Counted from the first letter of the stretch, positions 49,135 to 57,532 are shown. The stretch is DNA of 64,000 nucleotides from Acidobacteriota bacterium (GCA_016712445.1 JADJRB010000001.1:2451905-2515904); one strand, 5' to 3'. Numbers and translations: made by a program. The notes: a model not told the origin generated them from the sequence alone.

Positions 49135-50718
49135 ATGCAGACCGCCATCGCAGCGCTCCAGACCCGGCTCCGGTCCTTGTTCCGCCCGTACTTCCGGGAC
49201 GGCGATCCTGCGTCCGGCTTGAACGAGCCGGACCTGGAGTCGATCCGCTTTGCGTTCGGGACCGAGCTGATCGCGATCCTCGCGCGCCAACTCGTAGGGC
49301 CGGCGGGCGCCGAATACCCCGAACTGCCAACACCTGAAGCGCTGAACGGCAAGCTGCTCGCGCTCAACTTGTCCGGCCCGACCGCGACATGGACGCTGAT
49401 CGACGCGGCCCGCGTTGAGCAGGCCGCCGACCTCGTCGACTTTGAGGGCACGATCGACAGCGAGATCGCGGCGGCGGTGGCCGGCATCATTGCAGGGATC
49501 AGCGACGATGCTCCGTTCTCAGAGCGCTTCCCGGACGAAGCCACGCTTCTGGCCGATCTCGACTTCCCTGCCGATGCCTACGCGATCGATATGGAGACCC
49601 TCGTCATCTACCGGAAGACCGGTGCGACCGGGGCGGGATCCTGGGTCGTCCATTCCAACATTCTCGATGCTTTCCCGGGAACAGCCTCGGCAGAGGACGT
49701 TGCTGCCCTCAACGAGCGCGCGGACGACGCCGACGCAGAGATTGTTGCGATCAAGAAGCGCCTCGACCGCCTCGATACAGCGGTCCCGCCGATCCCGCCG
49801 GTCTGGCGCCTGGTGCCGCCCGTCATCGTCGATGAAACGTTCACCGGGACCGTGCGCGATCTCGCCGATTATGTAGACGATGCCGATACGCCGGCGGAAA
49901 ACCTCGTGTTTACCGCGCCGGGTGGACTGCCGGCGGGCTTCTCGATCTCGGGGCGCAATCTCGTCAAGACGTCGACCTCGGGCATCGTCGCCCGTTCCAG
50001 CTTTGCACTGGCCGTCACTGACGAGTCAGGCAATGCGGCGACCAATGGCGCGGTACTGATCGAAGCCTATCCTGAAGGTGAGCCGCCGGGCCTCCCGCCG
50101 TCCTGGCTGACGCTTCCGCCGCTCAGCTCCACCCTGGGCTCTCAAGGCGTGCTGTTCTTCAGCGCCTATCTCAACGATCCGGACACGGACCTTGCCGACA
50201 TCGAGTGCTATCTGGCCAGTCCGGTCAGCGGCATCGAGGTCGTCTCGGCCGAGAAGCGCATCAACTTCCTCGCGACCCTGACCGTTGGCGTCCACACGTT
50301 CACGTTGGTCGCGGAAGACCCCGAGGGCAACACAGCAAGTGTGACGCACAGCGTTACAGTGCTCGCCGCGGGCGCGCCTGTGATCGCGGCGCTGCCGGCC
50401 CGCTTCGGTCAGGTCTTCGCAAGCCCGATCACCATGGATCTCAACGCCTACGTGACGGACGCGAATACGCCGCTGTCTGAGCTGGGGACGTCGCTCGCCT
50501 TCAGCAATGCGCCAGAAGGCACGACCAAGGGCGGCACGAACAACCTTGTGCTGACGATCCCGGTAAGCGCCGCAACCCAGCGCAGCGTCTCCGTCACAGT
50601 GACAAACCGCGCGGGCCTGACCGCCACGCGCTCCTTCGACCTGACGATCCTCCCGTTCAACCCCGGCTCCGGCGGCGGAGTCCCCGGCGGATACGGCGAC
50701 GGCCGTCAACCCTACTAG
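49135..50718 (+). CDS. tail fibre with Ig/cadherin-like repeats
   Basis: 527 residues. An alpha-helical N-terminal domain (about 1-180), then three or more tandem beta-domains: VDETFTGTVRDLADYVDDAD, LPPLSSTLGSQGVLFFSAYL and ALPARFGQVFASPITMDLNA, each with the DxxTP/NDPDTDL-type spacing of dystroglycan or cadherin-like Ig folds. Ends in a Gly/Pro tail. Extends the tail tip and may contact receptor. Confidence 0.8.
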   Translation: MQTAIAALQTRLRSLFRPYFRDGDPASGLNEPDLESIRFAFGTELIAILARQLVGPAGAEYPELPTPEALNGKLLALNLSGPTATWTLIDAARVEQAADLVDFEGTIDSEIAAAVAGIIAGISDDAPFSERFPDEATLLADLDFPADAYAIDMETLVIYRKTGATGAGSWVVHSNILDAFPGTASAEDVAALNERADDADAEIVAIKKRLDRLDTAVPPIPPVWRLVPPVIVDETFTGTVRDLADYVDDADTPAENLVFTAPGGLPAGFSISGRNLVKTSTSGIVARSSFALAVTDESGNAATNGAVLIEAYPEGEPPGLPPSWLTLPPLSSTLGSQGVLFFSAYLNDPDTDLADIECYLASPVSGIEVVSAEKRINFLATLTVGVHTFTLVAEDPEGNTASVTHSVTVLAAGAPVIAALPARFGQVFASPITMDLNAYVTDANTPLSELGTSLAFSNAPEGTTKGGTNNLVLTIPVSAATQRSVSVTVTNRAGLTATRSFDLTILPFNPGSGGGVPGGYGDGRQPY

Positions 50719-50727
50719 GAGCGCATC

Positions 50728-53424
50728 ATGCCCGCACCCGTTCACGGCGCAATCAATCCGGCCACGGATGCTTTGCTCGTCATGGAGCCCGTCGCCGGCG
50801 CGACGAGCGAGACGCTCTATCCGGAGATTTACGAGCCGGATGTGCAGGCAACCGTTGAGGAGCGCCTATCGGCGATTGTCTTCAACCTCGTTCGCGTGTC
50901 GAAATTCATCCGGGCCTTCAAGCGCGCGCAGATCGAAACGCTGATCGGCGGTGTTGCGGACGACATCAACGGCTTCCGGGTCTTCCGGCAGTCTGAAACA
51001 CCATCGACCGAAAGCGCGACCTGGGGCGACATCTGGCTGCAGCCCAGCGGCGAGGGGACATATACGCCGCGTGTCTTCAATGGCACCGGCTTCGTCGAAG
51101 ATGTCTATGCCGTCGACGCGATCCTTATCCCGATCCGCGCCCGGCTTCAGGCGCTTGAGTCCGAGCAGGCCGAGACGTTCCAAGGCTATATCGATGCGCT
51201 GAAGGGCGCGGTCGATCCCACCCGTGACACACTTGAAAAGCTGTCGGACGCGATCGACGCGGTCACGCCGGACACCAACAATCTGGAACTGACGGGCATC
51301 CCGACTGCTCCGACCGCGGCGCCCGGCACTGAGACCACACAGGTCGCCACCACCGCCTTCGCCAAGCTGGCGGCGGACGCAGCGGCGGCGGCTTCGATCC
51401 CGCTGACGCAGAAGGGCGCGGCGAGCGGTGTCGCCACCCTCGACGGTGCGGGCAAGGTGCCGGCGGGCCAGCTGCCCTCCTATGTCGATGACGTGATCGA
51501 GGCGGCGAACTTCGCCGCGTTGCCGGGCACCGGCGAGACGGGCAAGATCTATGTCACGCTTGACAACGGCAAGGCGTTCCGCTGGTCTGGCTCGGCCTAT
51601 GTCGAGATCGTTGCCTCTCCCGGCACGACCGATGCGCTCGCCGAGGGCGCGGTCAACAAGTATTTCACCGACGCGCGGGCGCAGGCTGCGCTCGCGGCTC
51701 AACTTGCGACCAAGCAGGCGGCACTCACGGGCGCCGAGGCGCAGTTCCTTGGATTCGACGCCGGCGGCGCGCCGGTCGCCAAGTCGATCCGTTCGTCCGT
51801 CGCGGGCAACCTCCTGCGCACGACCGCGCTGGGAACACTCGAACTGTTAGCGTCAGACCTTCCGGGTGCGAGCGGCAGCATCAGCTCCTACAGTTCGCGG
51901 GCGGTCGCGACGGCCGAACTGCCGGGCAACCTCAACACTGGCGCCATCGTGATTGTGGCGGGCGGCGATGGCGGATTCTTTGAGGTCAAGCTCGGGAATT
52001 ACGCCAGCACGCTCGCGGCCGATCCGGCGCAAGGGCTGGTGTTCCCGGTCGGCCTGAGCGACGGCTCGCAGGGCGTTTATCAACGCATCTGGGAACAGGA
52101 GGATGGTCTCTCCGCAGATTGGTTCGGCATCCAGCCCGGCGCCGTCGATGTCACCAAGTGGAACCAGATGATTGCGCGCCTGCCGGGCCTGCAGACGCGC
52201 ACAGTGCGTTTGCGCGCCGGCTCCTACACATTCGGATCGAAGCCGGCGGCGATCACGGAGGTGGTGCACCTGATCGGCGCAGGATCAAGTCTGACTTACC
52301 TTGAACGCGGCTATACCGAGGTGGGCGGGGATGAGGTCGGCTTCCTCGAGTTTTTCGCGGAACTCTCGCGCAACTCGCGGCTTGAGAATCTCTGCCTGCG
52401 CGCGACCGTTGGCACGACCGGCGGCGCGATGGTGCGCATGGGCACGCCAACCGATGTCATCAATTCGTGGTGCGATTTCTTCAATGTGGTGATGACGCAA
52501 TCGCCGGGCGCTTATGCGGTCGGCCTGGTTGTCGATGGAACGGCGAACGACGTTTCGGGTGGTCAGGGGCACCGCGATTTCCGGACTGTTAACTGCTTCA
52601 TCTTTGGCGGGACAACTGGCGATTCGGTGCGTTTCCGGAACGCGACGAACGGCTCGCACACCGGTCTGTGGTGTGGCGGAAACATCATCATAGATGGTGG
52701 CGGAACGGCGCTGCAGAATACGCAGGATTTCCGCATGGTCGGCCTGCATGCTCAAGGCACATTGGTGCTCCGCAACTGCACCAAGGTCTATTGCGCCGGC
52801 ACCTTCAACCGCGTCGAGATTGAAGCCACGGCGACGAATTGTCAGGTGGTCGGTGTCGACCGGGGCGGCGGGGTCTCGAACCTCTCGCCGGCGACTTGTC
52901 AGGTCATCTCGCAAAATGGCTCCTACGGAAATTTCATCTACGAAGGCACGCACGATTTCAAAGGTCCGGTGATCTTCCGAGGCACCGTGAGCATCGAGGA
53001 TGACACCGCGCCGGAGCCTTTCGTAAACGTCAACTATCGCGCCGCCGCGTCTCAAGGCGCTCGGATTGGTCGGCTGTATTTCAACGCGATGGACGATGCC
53101 GGCCAGTTCCTGACCTATGCCGCCTTTGGTGCGGTGCAGGCCGACATCACGGACGGCTCAGAGGATGGCGGATTCGTGCTCGATCTTAGGGTCGGCGGCG
53201 CGCTAACAACCGTCTGGAACCTCCAGCACGGGATATACGCGCAAACGGCGACGGGCGGCAACAAGGGGCTCGGCACGCTCAATGCGGTCGGATTGTATGA
53301 GAACAACGTCCGGGCCGTGACCTCGAACGCTTCCGTGGTCACATCCGGCGCGCCGAACACGAACACCGGCAAGATCGCGCTGGTCATCAATGGCGTCACG
53401 GTCAACGTGATGACTTGCGCATGA
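50728..53424 (+). CDS. tail fibre/tailspike with beta-helix
   Basis: 898 residues. N-terminal phage-attachment part, a coiled/low-complexity linker with TGIPTAPTAAPGTETTQVAT, a repetitive segment (FAALPGTGETGKIYVTLDNG), then a right-handed beta-helix (about 470-760) rich in N, G and V steps, as in pectate lyase-like tailspikes; Cys residues inside. It probably recognises or cleaves surface polysaccharide. The holdfast-type polysaccharide is a possible but unproven target. Confidence 0.83.
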   Translation: MPAPVHGAINPATDALLVMEPVAGATSETLYPEIYEPDVQATVEERLSAIVFNLVRVSKFIRAFKRAQIETLIGGVADDINGFRVFRQSETPSTESATWGDIWLQPSGEGTYTPRVFNGTGFVEDVYAVDAILIPIRARLQALESEQAETFQGYIDALKGAVDPTRDTLEKLSDAIDAVTPDTNNLELTGIPTAPTAAPGTETTQVATTAFAKLAADAAAAASIPLTQKGAASGVATLDGAGKVPAGQLPSYVDDVIEAANFAALPGTGETGKIYVTLDNGKAFRWSGSAYVEIVASPGTTDALAEGAVNKYFTDARAQAALAAQLATKQAALTGAEAQFLGFDAGGAPVAKSIRSSVAGNLLRTTALGTLELLASDLPGASGSISSYSSRAVATAELPGNLNTGAIVIVAGGDGGFFEVKLGNYASTLAADPAQGLVFPVGLSDGSQGVYQRIWEQEDGLSADWFGIQPGAVDVTKWNQMIARLPGLQTRTVRLRAGSYTFGSKPAAITEVVHLIGAGSSLTYLERGYTEVGGDEVGFLEFFAELSRNSRLENLCLRATVGTTGGAMVRMGTPTDVINSWCDFFNVVMTQSPGAYAVGLVVDGTANDVSGGQGHRDFRTVNCFIFGGTTGDSVRFRNATNGSHTGLWCGGNIIIDGGGTALQNTQDFRMVGLHAQGTLVLRNCTKVYCAGTFNRVEIEATATNCQVVGVDRGGGVSNLSPATCQVISQNGSYGNFIYEGTHDFKGPVIFRGTVSIEDDTAPEPFVNVNYRAAASQGARIGRLYFNAMDDAGQFLTYAAFGAVQADITDGSEDGGFVLDLRVGGALTTVWNLQHGIYAQTATGGNKGLGTLNAVGLYENNVRAVTSNASVVTSGAPNTNTGKIALVINGVTVNVMTCA

Positions 53425-53966
53425 CCGGCCTTTCCGCCGCCTATGCTTGGCTCGCCCGGGAGGGCGCGCCGCGCATGCTGGTCGAGGGGCTGGCCACGTT
53501 CGGCACGCTCGAAGGTCCGGGTGCGGAAGATAACCCCGTCATCATGGGCTGGGCGCGCGAGGTCGGCGTTCCGGCCATCGCGGACGCCTTCACCTCTGAC
53601 GCGGTGCCGTGGTGCGGACTCTGGGCTGCGGTCATCGCGCACCGCGCGGGCAAGCCAGTGAACGCGAACGCGCTCTGGGCCCGCAGCTGGCTGCGCTGGG
53701 GATTCAAGGTCGCGGGCGATCCGAAGCTAGGCGACGTCCTGATCTTCCGGCGCGGCGAGACCTCGGGGCACGTCGCGCTCTACGTCGGCGAGGATGCCAA
53801 GCACTTCCACGTCCTCGGCGGCAATCAAGGCGACGCCGTCTCGATCATCCGCATTGAGAAGGATCGCCTGCTCGGCGCCCGCAATCACTACGCCAAAGCC
53901 CAGCCCACCAACTGCCGGCGCGTCTTCCTGAAGGCGTCCGGCGCAATCTCCCACAACGAAGCCTGA
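53421..53966 (+). CDS. endolysin (TIGR02594 / CHAP-like)
   Basis: 181 residues from ATG 53421. PWCGLWAAVIAHRAG gives the catalytic Cys (about 65) and ETSGHVALYVGEDAKHFHVL the His; the GNQGDAVSI segment follows. The pattern is TIGR02594, a Cys/His peptidase of CHAP type. Cuts peptidoglycan in host lysis. No signal peptide, so a holin is needed. Confidence 0.87.
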   Translation: MTGLSAAYAWLAREGAPRMLVEGLATFGTLEGPGAEDNPVIMGWAREVGVPAIADAFTSDAVPWCGLWAAVIAHRAGKPVNANALWARSWLRWGFKVAGDPKLGDVLIFRRGETSGHVALYVGEDAKHFHVLGGNQGDAVSIIRIEKDRLLGARNHYAKAQPTNCRRVFLKASGAISHNEA

Positions 53967-53978
53967 AAGGATTCACGC

Positions 53979-54518
53979 ATGTTCTCCTTCATCCGAAACC
54001 ACGCCGCCAAATGGCTCGCCGCCGCCTTCGCGCTCGGCAATGCCACGGGCTGCGCGCTCCTCCCTGAAGTCGTGCCTGGCGCGAAGACGGTCAACGCCGT
54101 TCAAGAAGTTTGCCTTGCGGACCGCCACCCGGAAGAGACGGCGTTCTGTTTCATCGGCACCTATGCAGCTGCCGTCGATGCGCTGGCCACCGAGCGTGAG
54201 GCGGGTACGCTTGATCCGAAGATCGAGGCCGCCGCGGATGTGGCGATCAATGCCACGTCGGAGCGTGTCGCAGTCGCCTCCGAACTCTGGGGCGCGGTTG
54301 CCGGCTGGCGCTCGGAAGTCGATACGCTGGAGCCGCTGGCGAAGACGTGCATCGAAACCGTCACCGATCGGGCGAAGCTGAACGATTGCCTCGCCGCCGT
54401 GGGCTACCTGACTGCCACCGGCGAGCTGAAGCGCGTCACCGAGCAGGCGAAGACAGATTGGGCCACGCTGAAGCCGAAGGTTGAGGCCGTGATCGGCCTG
54501 AAACCGTCCGCCTCCTGA
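53979..54518 (+). CDS. phage lipoprotein in the lysis region
   Basis: 179 residues. N-terminal signal with lipobox-like ALGNATGCALLP; the mature part is helical (EVCLADRHPEETAFCFIGTY, DVAINATSERVAVASELWGA) with four cysteines. Lysis-cassette position suits a spanin or Rz-like component, but the family is not recognised. Confidence 0.7.
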   Translation: MFSFIRNHAAKWLAAAFALGNATGCALLPEVVPGAKTVNAVQEVCLADRHPEETAFCFIGTYAAAVDALATEREAGTLDPKIEAAADVAINATSERVAVASELWGAVAGWRSEVDTLEPLAKTCIETVTDRAKLNDCLAAVGYLTATGELKRVTEQAKTDWATLKPKVEAVIGLKPSAS

Positions 54519-54547
54519 ACTTCAAACCCTGAAAGGAAGACCCAACC

Positions 54548-54784
54548 ATGAACGCTGTAACCCTCAACGCCGGCCTCGAACTTGCCGGCCTCCTGTTCAA
54601 GATCGGCTCGGCCGCGATCGAACGCTCGGACAATGCGACCGCCAAGAAGGTGGCCGCCCTCGGCAAGTCGGTCGTCGCCGGCGTTCAGACGTCGGGCCGC
54701 ATTGATACCGCCGTGGCGGCCGATGTGCGCGCGATGGCCGACGCGCTCGACGCTGACGGCGTCCCGGGCCGCGCCGAGTGGTAG
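54548..54784 (+). CDS. small hypothetical, ends at an amber codon
   Basis: 78 residues. Helical, Ala/Val rich (ELAGLLFKIGSAAIERSDNA, VAADVRAMADALDADGVPGR). It stops at TAG 54782; the same frame continues for 17 more sense codons to TGA 54836 with protein-like sequence (LAGKVRAAADRWNAAG). So the amber codon may be a recent truncation or a weak read-through point. Function unknown. Confidence 0.7.
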   Translation: MNAVTLNAGLELAGLLFKIGSAAIERSDNATAKKVAALGKSVVAGVQTSGRIDTAVAADVRAMADALDADGVPGRAEW

Positions 54785-54901
54785 GCCTTGGCCGGCAAGG
54801 TCCGCGCCGCCGCTGACCGCTGGAACGCGGCCGGCTGATCCTCGAACCGCGCCGGGCGGAGATCCTCGCCCGGCGCCGCTTCACAAAACAGGAGGCCCCG
54901 C

Positions 54902-55171
54902 ATGGCCAAAGCAACCTATCCCGCGGCCTGGGGCCTCACCGCCCTCGAGTCGGCCTACCTGAACGCCCTTCGCCCCGGTGGTCTGGTGTCAATCGCCGCG
55001 TTCACCGCGCTTCATTCGAAATCGGTGCCGCCGGCGCGGGTCAGAAAGACGCTTCAGGCCGTGCGCCGCAAGCTGGATCCGCTGAACGTTGAAATCGAGA
55101 CGAAATGGGGACAGGGCTGGCAGATCGGACAGGCCGGGCGGGCGCGCCTTACGGGCATCCTGAAAGGCTGA
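54902..55171 (+). CDS. OmpR/PhoB-type winged-helix protein
   Basis: 89 residues, AGGAGG upstream. WGLTALESAYLNALRPGG and KTLQAVRRKLDPLNVEIETK, WGQGWQIG match the effector domain of response regulators, without a receiver domain. In the lysis region it could be a stand-alone regulator of late genes, or a structural protein with a similar fold. Confidence 0.72.
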   Translation: MAKATYPAAWGLTALESAYLNALRPGGLVSIAAFTALHSKSVPPARVRKTLQAVRRKLDPLNVEIETKWGQGWQIGQAGRARLTGILKG

Positions 55172-55175
55172 CGCG

Positions 55176-55619
55176 GTGACAGACACCTCGCAAGAGCCGC
55201 CGGAGCCGGCCGCGATGCCGAACGCGCACGAAGCGCCGTGGGGCCGGTATATGGCCGTGATGACCGCGCTCGGCGCCGCGTCCGTCTACCTGATCAACAA
55301 CTGGGGCAATATCGAGCCTGTCCTCGAGAGCCCCTCCGTGATCGTCCTGTCAATGCTGAGCGTGTTCGGCTTGGGCGGGCTCTCCGCCTATTGGCTCCTG
55401 GCCCGGCCCCACGAAGACCGCCTGCGCCGCGCCGAGACCGTGATCAACCGCCTCCGGGATCAGGAGCGACAGCTCCTGCAGCGCGAGGGAGACCTGAAGG
55501 CGCAAGTCGCCGCGCTCGAAGCTACGGTGTCCTTCCTGAAGGAAGAGATGGCGGACCTGCGCCGCCGCCTGGATCGAGACCGCGAGCCCCGGGGACGCAC
55601 CACGAAGCCGAAAGGCTGA
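55176..55619 (+). CDS. putative holin-like membrane protein
   Basis: 147 residues, GTG start. Two membrane helices (YMAVMTALGAASVYLINNWG, VIVLSMLSVFGLGGLSAYWL) and a C-terminal coiled coil (LKAQVAALEATVSFLKEEMA) with a basic end. Last gene of the late operon; two helices plus charged tail suit a class II holin or a holin-associated protein. No family certain. Confidence 0.68.
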   Translation: MTDTSQEPPEPAAMPNAHEAPWGRYMAVMTALGAASVYLINNWGNIEPVLESPSVIVLSMLSVFGLGGLSAYWLLARPHEDRLRRAETVINRLRDQERQLLQREGDLKAQVAALEATVSFLKEEMADLRRRLDRDREPRGRTTKPKG

Positions 55620-55640
55620 GCCCGATATCCTGGCGCTGCC

Positions 55641-55841
55641 TCACCGGCCCGACGTTGACTTTTGGCAGTATAGCGCCTTTTCGCCAGGCTTGAGGGCCGC
55701 GAACTGCTGGCTAAAATCGTGCGTCATGCGCATGCAGCGCGCGTACGGCGTATGGTGCAGGTAAATCAGAACGCTTGCGATCATGCCGCCGGCAATGATG
55801 GAAGCCGCGATGATATTTCGGTTTTCGCCTCGCATCGCCAT
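55641..55841 (-). CDS. small membrane protein
   Basis: 66 residues from ATG 55841. One membrane helix (IIAASIIAGGMIASVLIYLH) after a short charged N-terminus. Last gene of a minus-strand accessory group just inside attR. The sequence here is less GC-rich than the late genes. Confidence 0.6.
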   Translation of the reverse strand: MAMRGENRNIIAASIIAGGMIASVLIYLHHTPYARCMRMTHDFSQQFAALKPGEKALYCQKSTSGR

Positions 55842-55842
55842 C

Positions 55843-55965
55843 CTATCCAAACACAAGGAAAAGAAGCACGGGGCTGAGGAGGGCGGCGGCGATCGCGACC
55901 CATATCCAGCGCGGCATCGGGCCCGGTGTGTAGTCGCCGGATGTGTCCTTGTCCCAGCCTGACAT
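55843..55965 (-). CDS. very small membrane protein (40 aa)
   Basis: 40 residues from ATG 55965: acidic start (MSGWDKDTSGDYTPGPMP), then one membrane helix (WIWVAIAAALLSPVLLFLVF). Stop and next start almost touch. Too small for automatic annotation; topology and spacing support it. Confidence 0.5.
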   Translation of the reverse strand: MSGWDKDTSGDYTPGPMPRWIWVAIAAALLSPVLLFLVFG

Positions 55966-56421
55966 TTAGGCTGCTCCCCCAAACAGGTATGGAAAAATGG
56001 AAATCCCGCCTGCGACCATCATGAGAAGCGCCAGCGACAGGACCATAAAGATCGTGAGGTAAGCCCATACGAATGCGAAGACGGTGAACGAGACATCGAA
56101 CACTTCGCTGATTGACGGCCTCCTTAGAGGGTTGCGATTTTCCGCCCGGACGTCATCTGTGTTAATGTTAAACAGAGGTGCCCAGATCGCGGCAACGAAG
56201 CACAATAGGCCGCCCGCAACTCCGAAGCCGCCCAAAAAGATCAGTACCGGCACCGCTTCGACTGGCGCGCTATACGCCTCAACAAACTGCCAAAACGCTG
56301 ACGACGGCTCTACCGTCAAACAGAGCGCCGACGCACCCAACATAAAGGCGCCGCCCAAATTGAGGATGTCACGTATGACGAGATCGTGGGCGCGGGCGCT
56401 AGACGGCTCTGGCTGCGTCAC
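55966..56421 (-). CDS. multi-pass membrane protein
   Basis: 151 residues from GTG 56421, chosen because GGAGGG lies about six bases upstream; the frame stays open further left. Three or four hydrophobic segments (LNLGGAFMLGASALCLTVEP, FLGGFGVAGGLLCFVAAIWA, FAFVWAYLTIFMVLSLALLM). No family recognised. With its two tiny downstream partners it may form a membrane complex. Confidence 0.62.
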   Translation of the reverse strand: MTQPEPSSARAHDLVIRDILNLGGAFMLGASALCLTVEPSSAFWQFVEAYSAPVEAVPVLIFLGGFGVAGGLLCFVAAIWAPLFNINTDDVRAENRNPLRRPSISEVFDVSFTVFAFVWAYLTIFMVLSLALLMMVAGGISIFPYLFGGAA

Positions 56422-56461
56422 TATTCCCTCCGTGATTTGATGAAGCGACCGGAAGCCTACT

Positions 56462-56800
56462 TTACTCGCAACCGATCCCGTCGCCATCCCTGTCGAGATG
56501 CGAGCCATATCCCGGTTGCCCCAAATAGACGGGTGCTGCGCCGGCGGCGCGAGCGGCCGTACAGTTCGCAAATGGCGCTGTCACCTCTTCAGCGGCAACG
56601 TTCGTCTGCGGCGGTGTCCTGTCGAAATCCGTGCGAGACGGCGGGGGAGGCGGCGGCGAAACCGACCGGTGGCAGTGATAATCGCCAGTCTTCCGGTTTG
56701 TGTGGCAGCCTTGCGCATTCAGCCCGCCGCCGTGAGCGAAGACGGGGCTGGCCCAAATCAGCGTCAAGCCGGTCAATATGACAGTCTTGGATTTCGTCAT
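56462..56800 (-). CDS. exported YHYH/Excalibur-domain protein
   Basis: 112 residues. Signal peptide (MTKSKTVILTGLTLIWASPV), a YHYH-type segment (HGGGLNAQGCHTNRKTGDYH), a proline-rich linker, and an Excalibur calcium-binding domain (FANCTAARAAGAAPVYLGQP, HLDRDGDGIGCE). Probably a periplasmic or surface Ca2+-binding protein. Carried near attR as a lysogenic-conversion gene. Confidence 0.85.
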   Translation of the reverse strand: MTKSKTVILTGLTLIWASPVFAHGGGLNAQGCHTNRKTGDYHCHRSVSPPPPPPSRTDFDRTPPQTNVAAEEVTAPFANCTAARAAGAAPVYLGQPGYGSHLDRDGDGIGCE

Positions 56801-56904
56801 CTGCGCCCCCCCCTGCGTAAGAGGAAAAGACTACTTCAAGCGGTAAACTGAGTCACCTATAGAGAGAAGGTCGAGAGAATAGGATCGGCAAGAAGGAGAA
56901 CCTG

Positions 56905-57105
56905 ATGGCTAAATTGCGCCCATTCACCCGCGAGAGCGATGGGGAACTGCTGCTTTTGAACTTGGATTTTCTGGTCCATGCGTCGGCGGCACACGATCGT
57001 GGAACGATCATGGAGTTTCAATCGGGCGGCGGCGGGTACCGGGTCGTGGTGCGGGAAACCCTCGAACAGGTCCAACGGGCTTCCGAGAGCGATTACGAAG
57101 GCTGA
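56905..57105 (+). CDS. small hypothetical protein
   Basis: 66 residues, with AAGGAG upstream. MAKLRPFTRESDGELLLLNL and VVVRETLEQVQRASESDYE suggest a compact alpha/beta protein. Not recognised. It overlaps its convergent neighbour by 13 bases. Confidence 0.62.
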   Translation: MAKLRPFTRESDGELLLLNLDFLVHASAAHDRGTIMEFQSGGGGYRVVVRETLEQVQRASESDYEG

Positions 57106-57290
57106 CCACCTCTCTCCCTGTGTCGCCGTCGCACCAGCTCGTCTTCGAGTGCCGCATCGACAATGCGGGCCAGCCTATCAAAGGCGCCGTTCTTGGCCCC
57201 GGTGAGCAGCTGATCCGAAGCGAGCAGGTCGATGATGGCCTTCGCTTCCACGGTTTGAAGGGCCAGGTAGATGACCTCTTTTCGTTTCAT
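57093..57290 (-). CDS. small helical protein next to attR
   Basis: 65 residues from ATG 57290. All-helical (VEAKAIIDLLASDQLLTGAK, FDRLARIVDAALEDELVRRR). The longer frame upstream crosses attR and the tRNA and is a shadow. Could be a small regulator or partner protein; no family. Confidence 0.58.
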   Translation of the reverse strand: MKRKEVIYLALQTVEAKAIIDLLASDQLLTGAKNGAFDRLARIVDAALEDELVRRRHRERGGQPS

Positions 57291-57402
57291 TGTGGAATTC
57301 CCATGAACGCCTCGGGAACAGAGTCCCCGCGTTTTCCCCGACATTCCGATTTTGTTCCGACCAAAACAAGCCAAAAGGAGCCGGAGCCCCTGAAACCGGG
57401 TC

Positions 57403-57431
57403 TTGCCCCGGATGCCCAATGACTCTAGGGA
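57403..57431 (+). promoter_or_regulatory. possible phage-borne promoter of the restored tRNA
   Basis: TTGCCC (57403-57408), 17-base spacer, TAGGGA (57426-57431), 11 bases before the tRNA. Weak consensus, but the arrangement parallels the host side at 8341-8369. A CCGGG/CCCGG hairpin overlaps it (57396-57411). Confidence 0.3.
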
Positions 57432-57437
57432 CTTCGA

Positions 57438-57485
57438 GCGTTGGAGAGGTGGCCGAGTGGTCGAAGGCGCGCCCCTGCTAAGGGC
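57438..57485. repeat. attR core: 48-bp direct repeat with attL
   Basis: Same 48 bases as 8378-8425. Here the repeat continues into the 3' half of the tRNA, so it is phage-supplied 5' sequence joined to chromosomal 3' sequence. Confidence 0.95.
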
Positions 57486-57532
57486 GTATACGTTAACGCG
57501 TATCGAGGGTTCGAATCCCTTCCTCTCCGCCA
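57443..57532 (+). tRNA. serX: tRNA-Ser(GCU), restored by the prophage
   Basis: 90-base type II tRNA. Acceptor 57443-57449 pairs with 57522-57528, G73 discriminator, encoded CCA. The anticodon stem is CGCCC/GGGCG with loop CTGCTAA, anticodon GCT at 57477-57479; a long variable arm follows, then TTCGAAT. Its first 43 bases come from the phage side of attR and the rest is chromosomal. Confidence 0.95.

Larger units (their letters stand above)
8378..57485. mobile_element. complete temperate prophage in tRNA-Ser(GCU)
   Basis: A 49-kb siphovirus-type prophage bounded by 48-bp direct repeats. It has two arms read in opposite directions from a repressor/Cro immunity region: the left arm (integration, recombination, nucleic-acid enzymes) on the minus strand and the right arm (replication, packaging, head, tail, lysis) on the plus strand. 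All structural modules appear intact, including terminase, portal, capsid, tape measure, tail tip, fibres and endolysin, so it may be inducible. Head genes use the DUF1073 portal, DUF2213, DUF2184 set. Confidence 0.95.
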
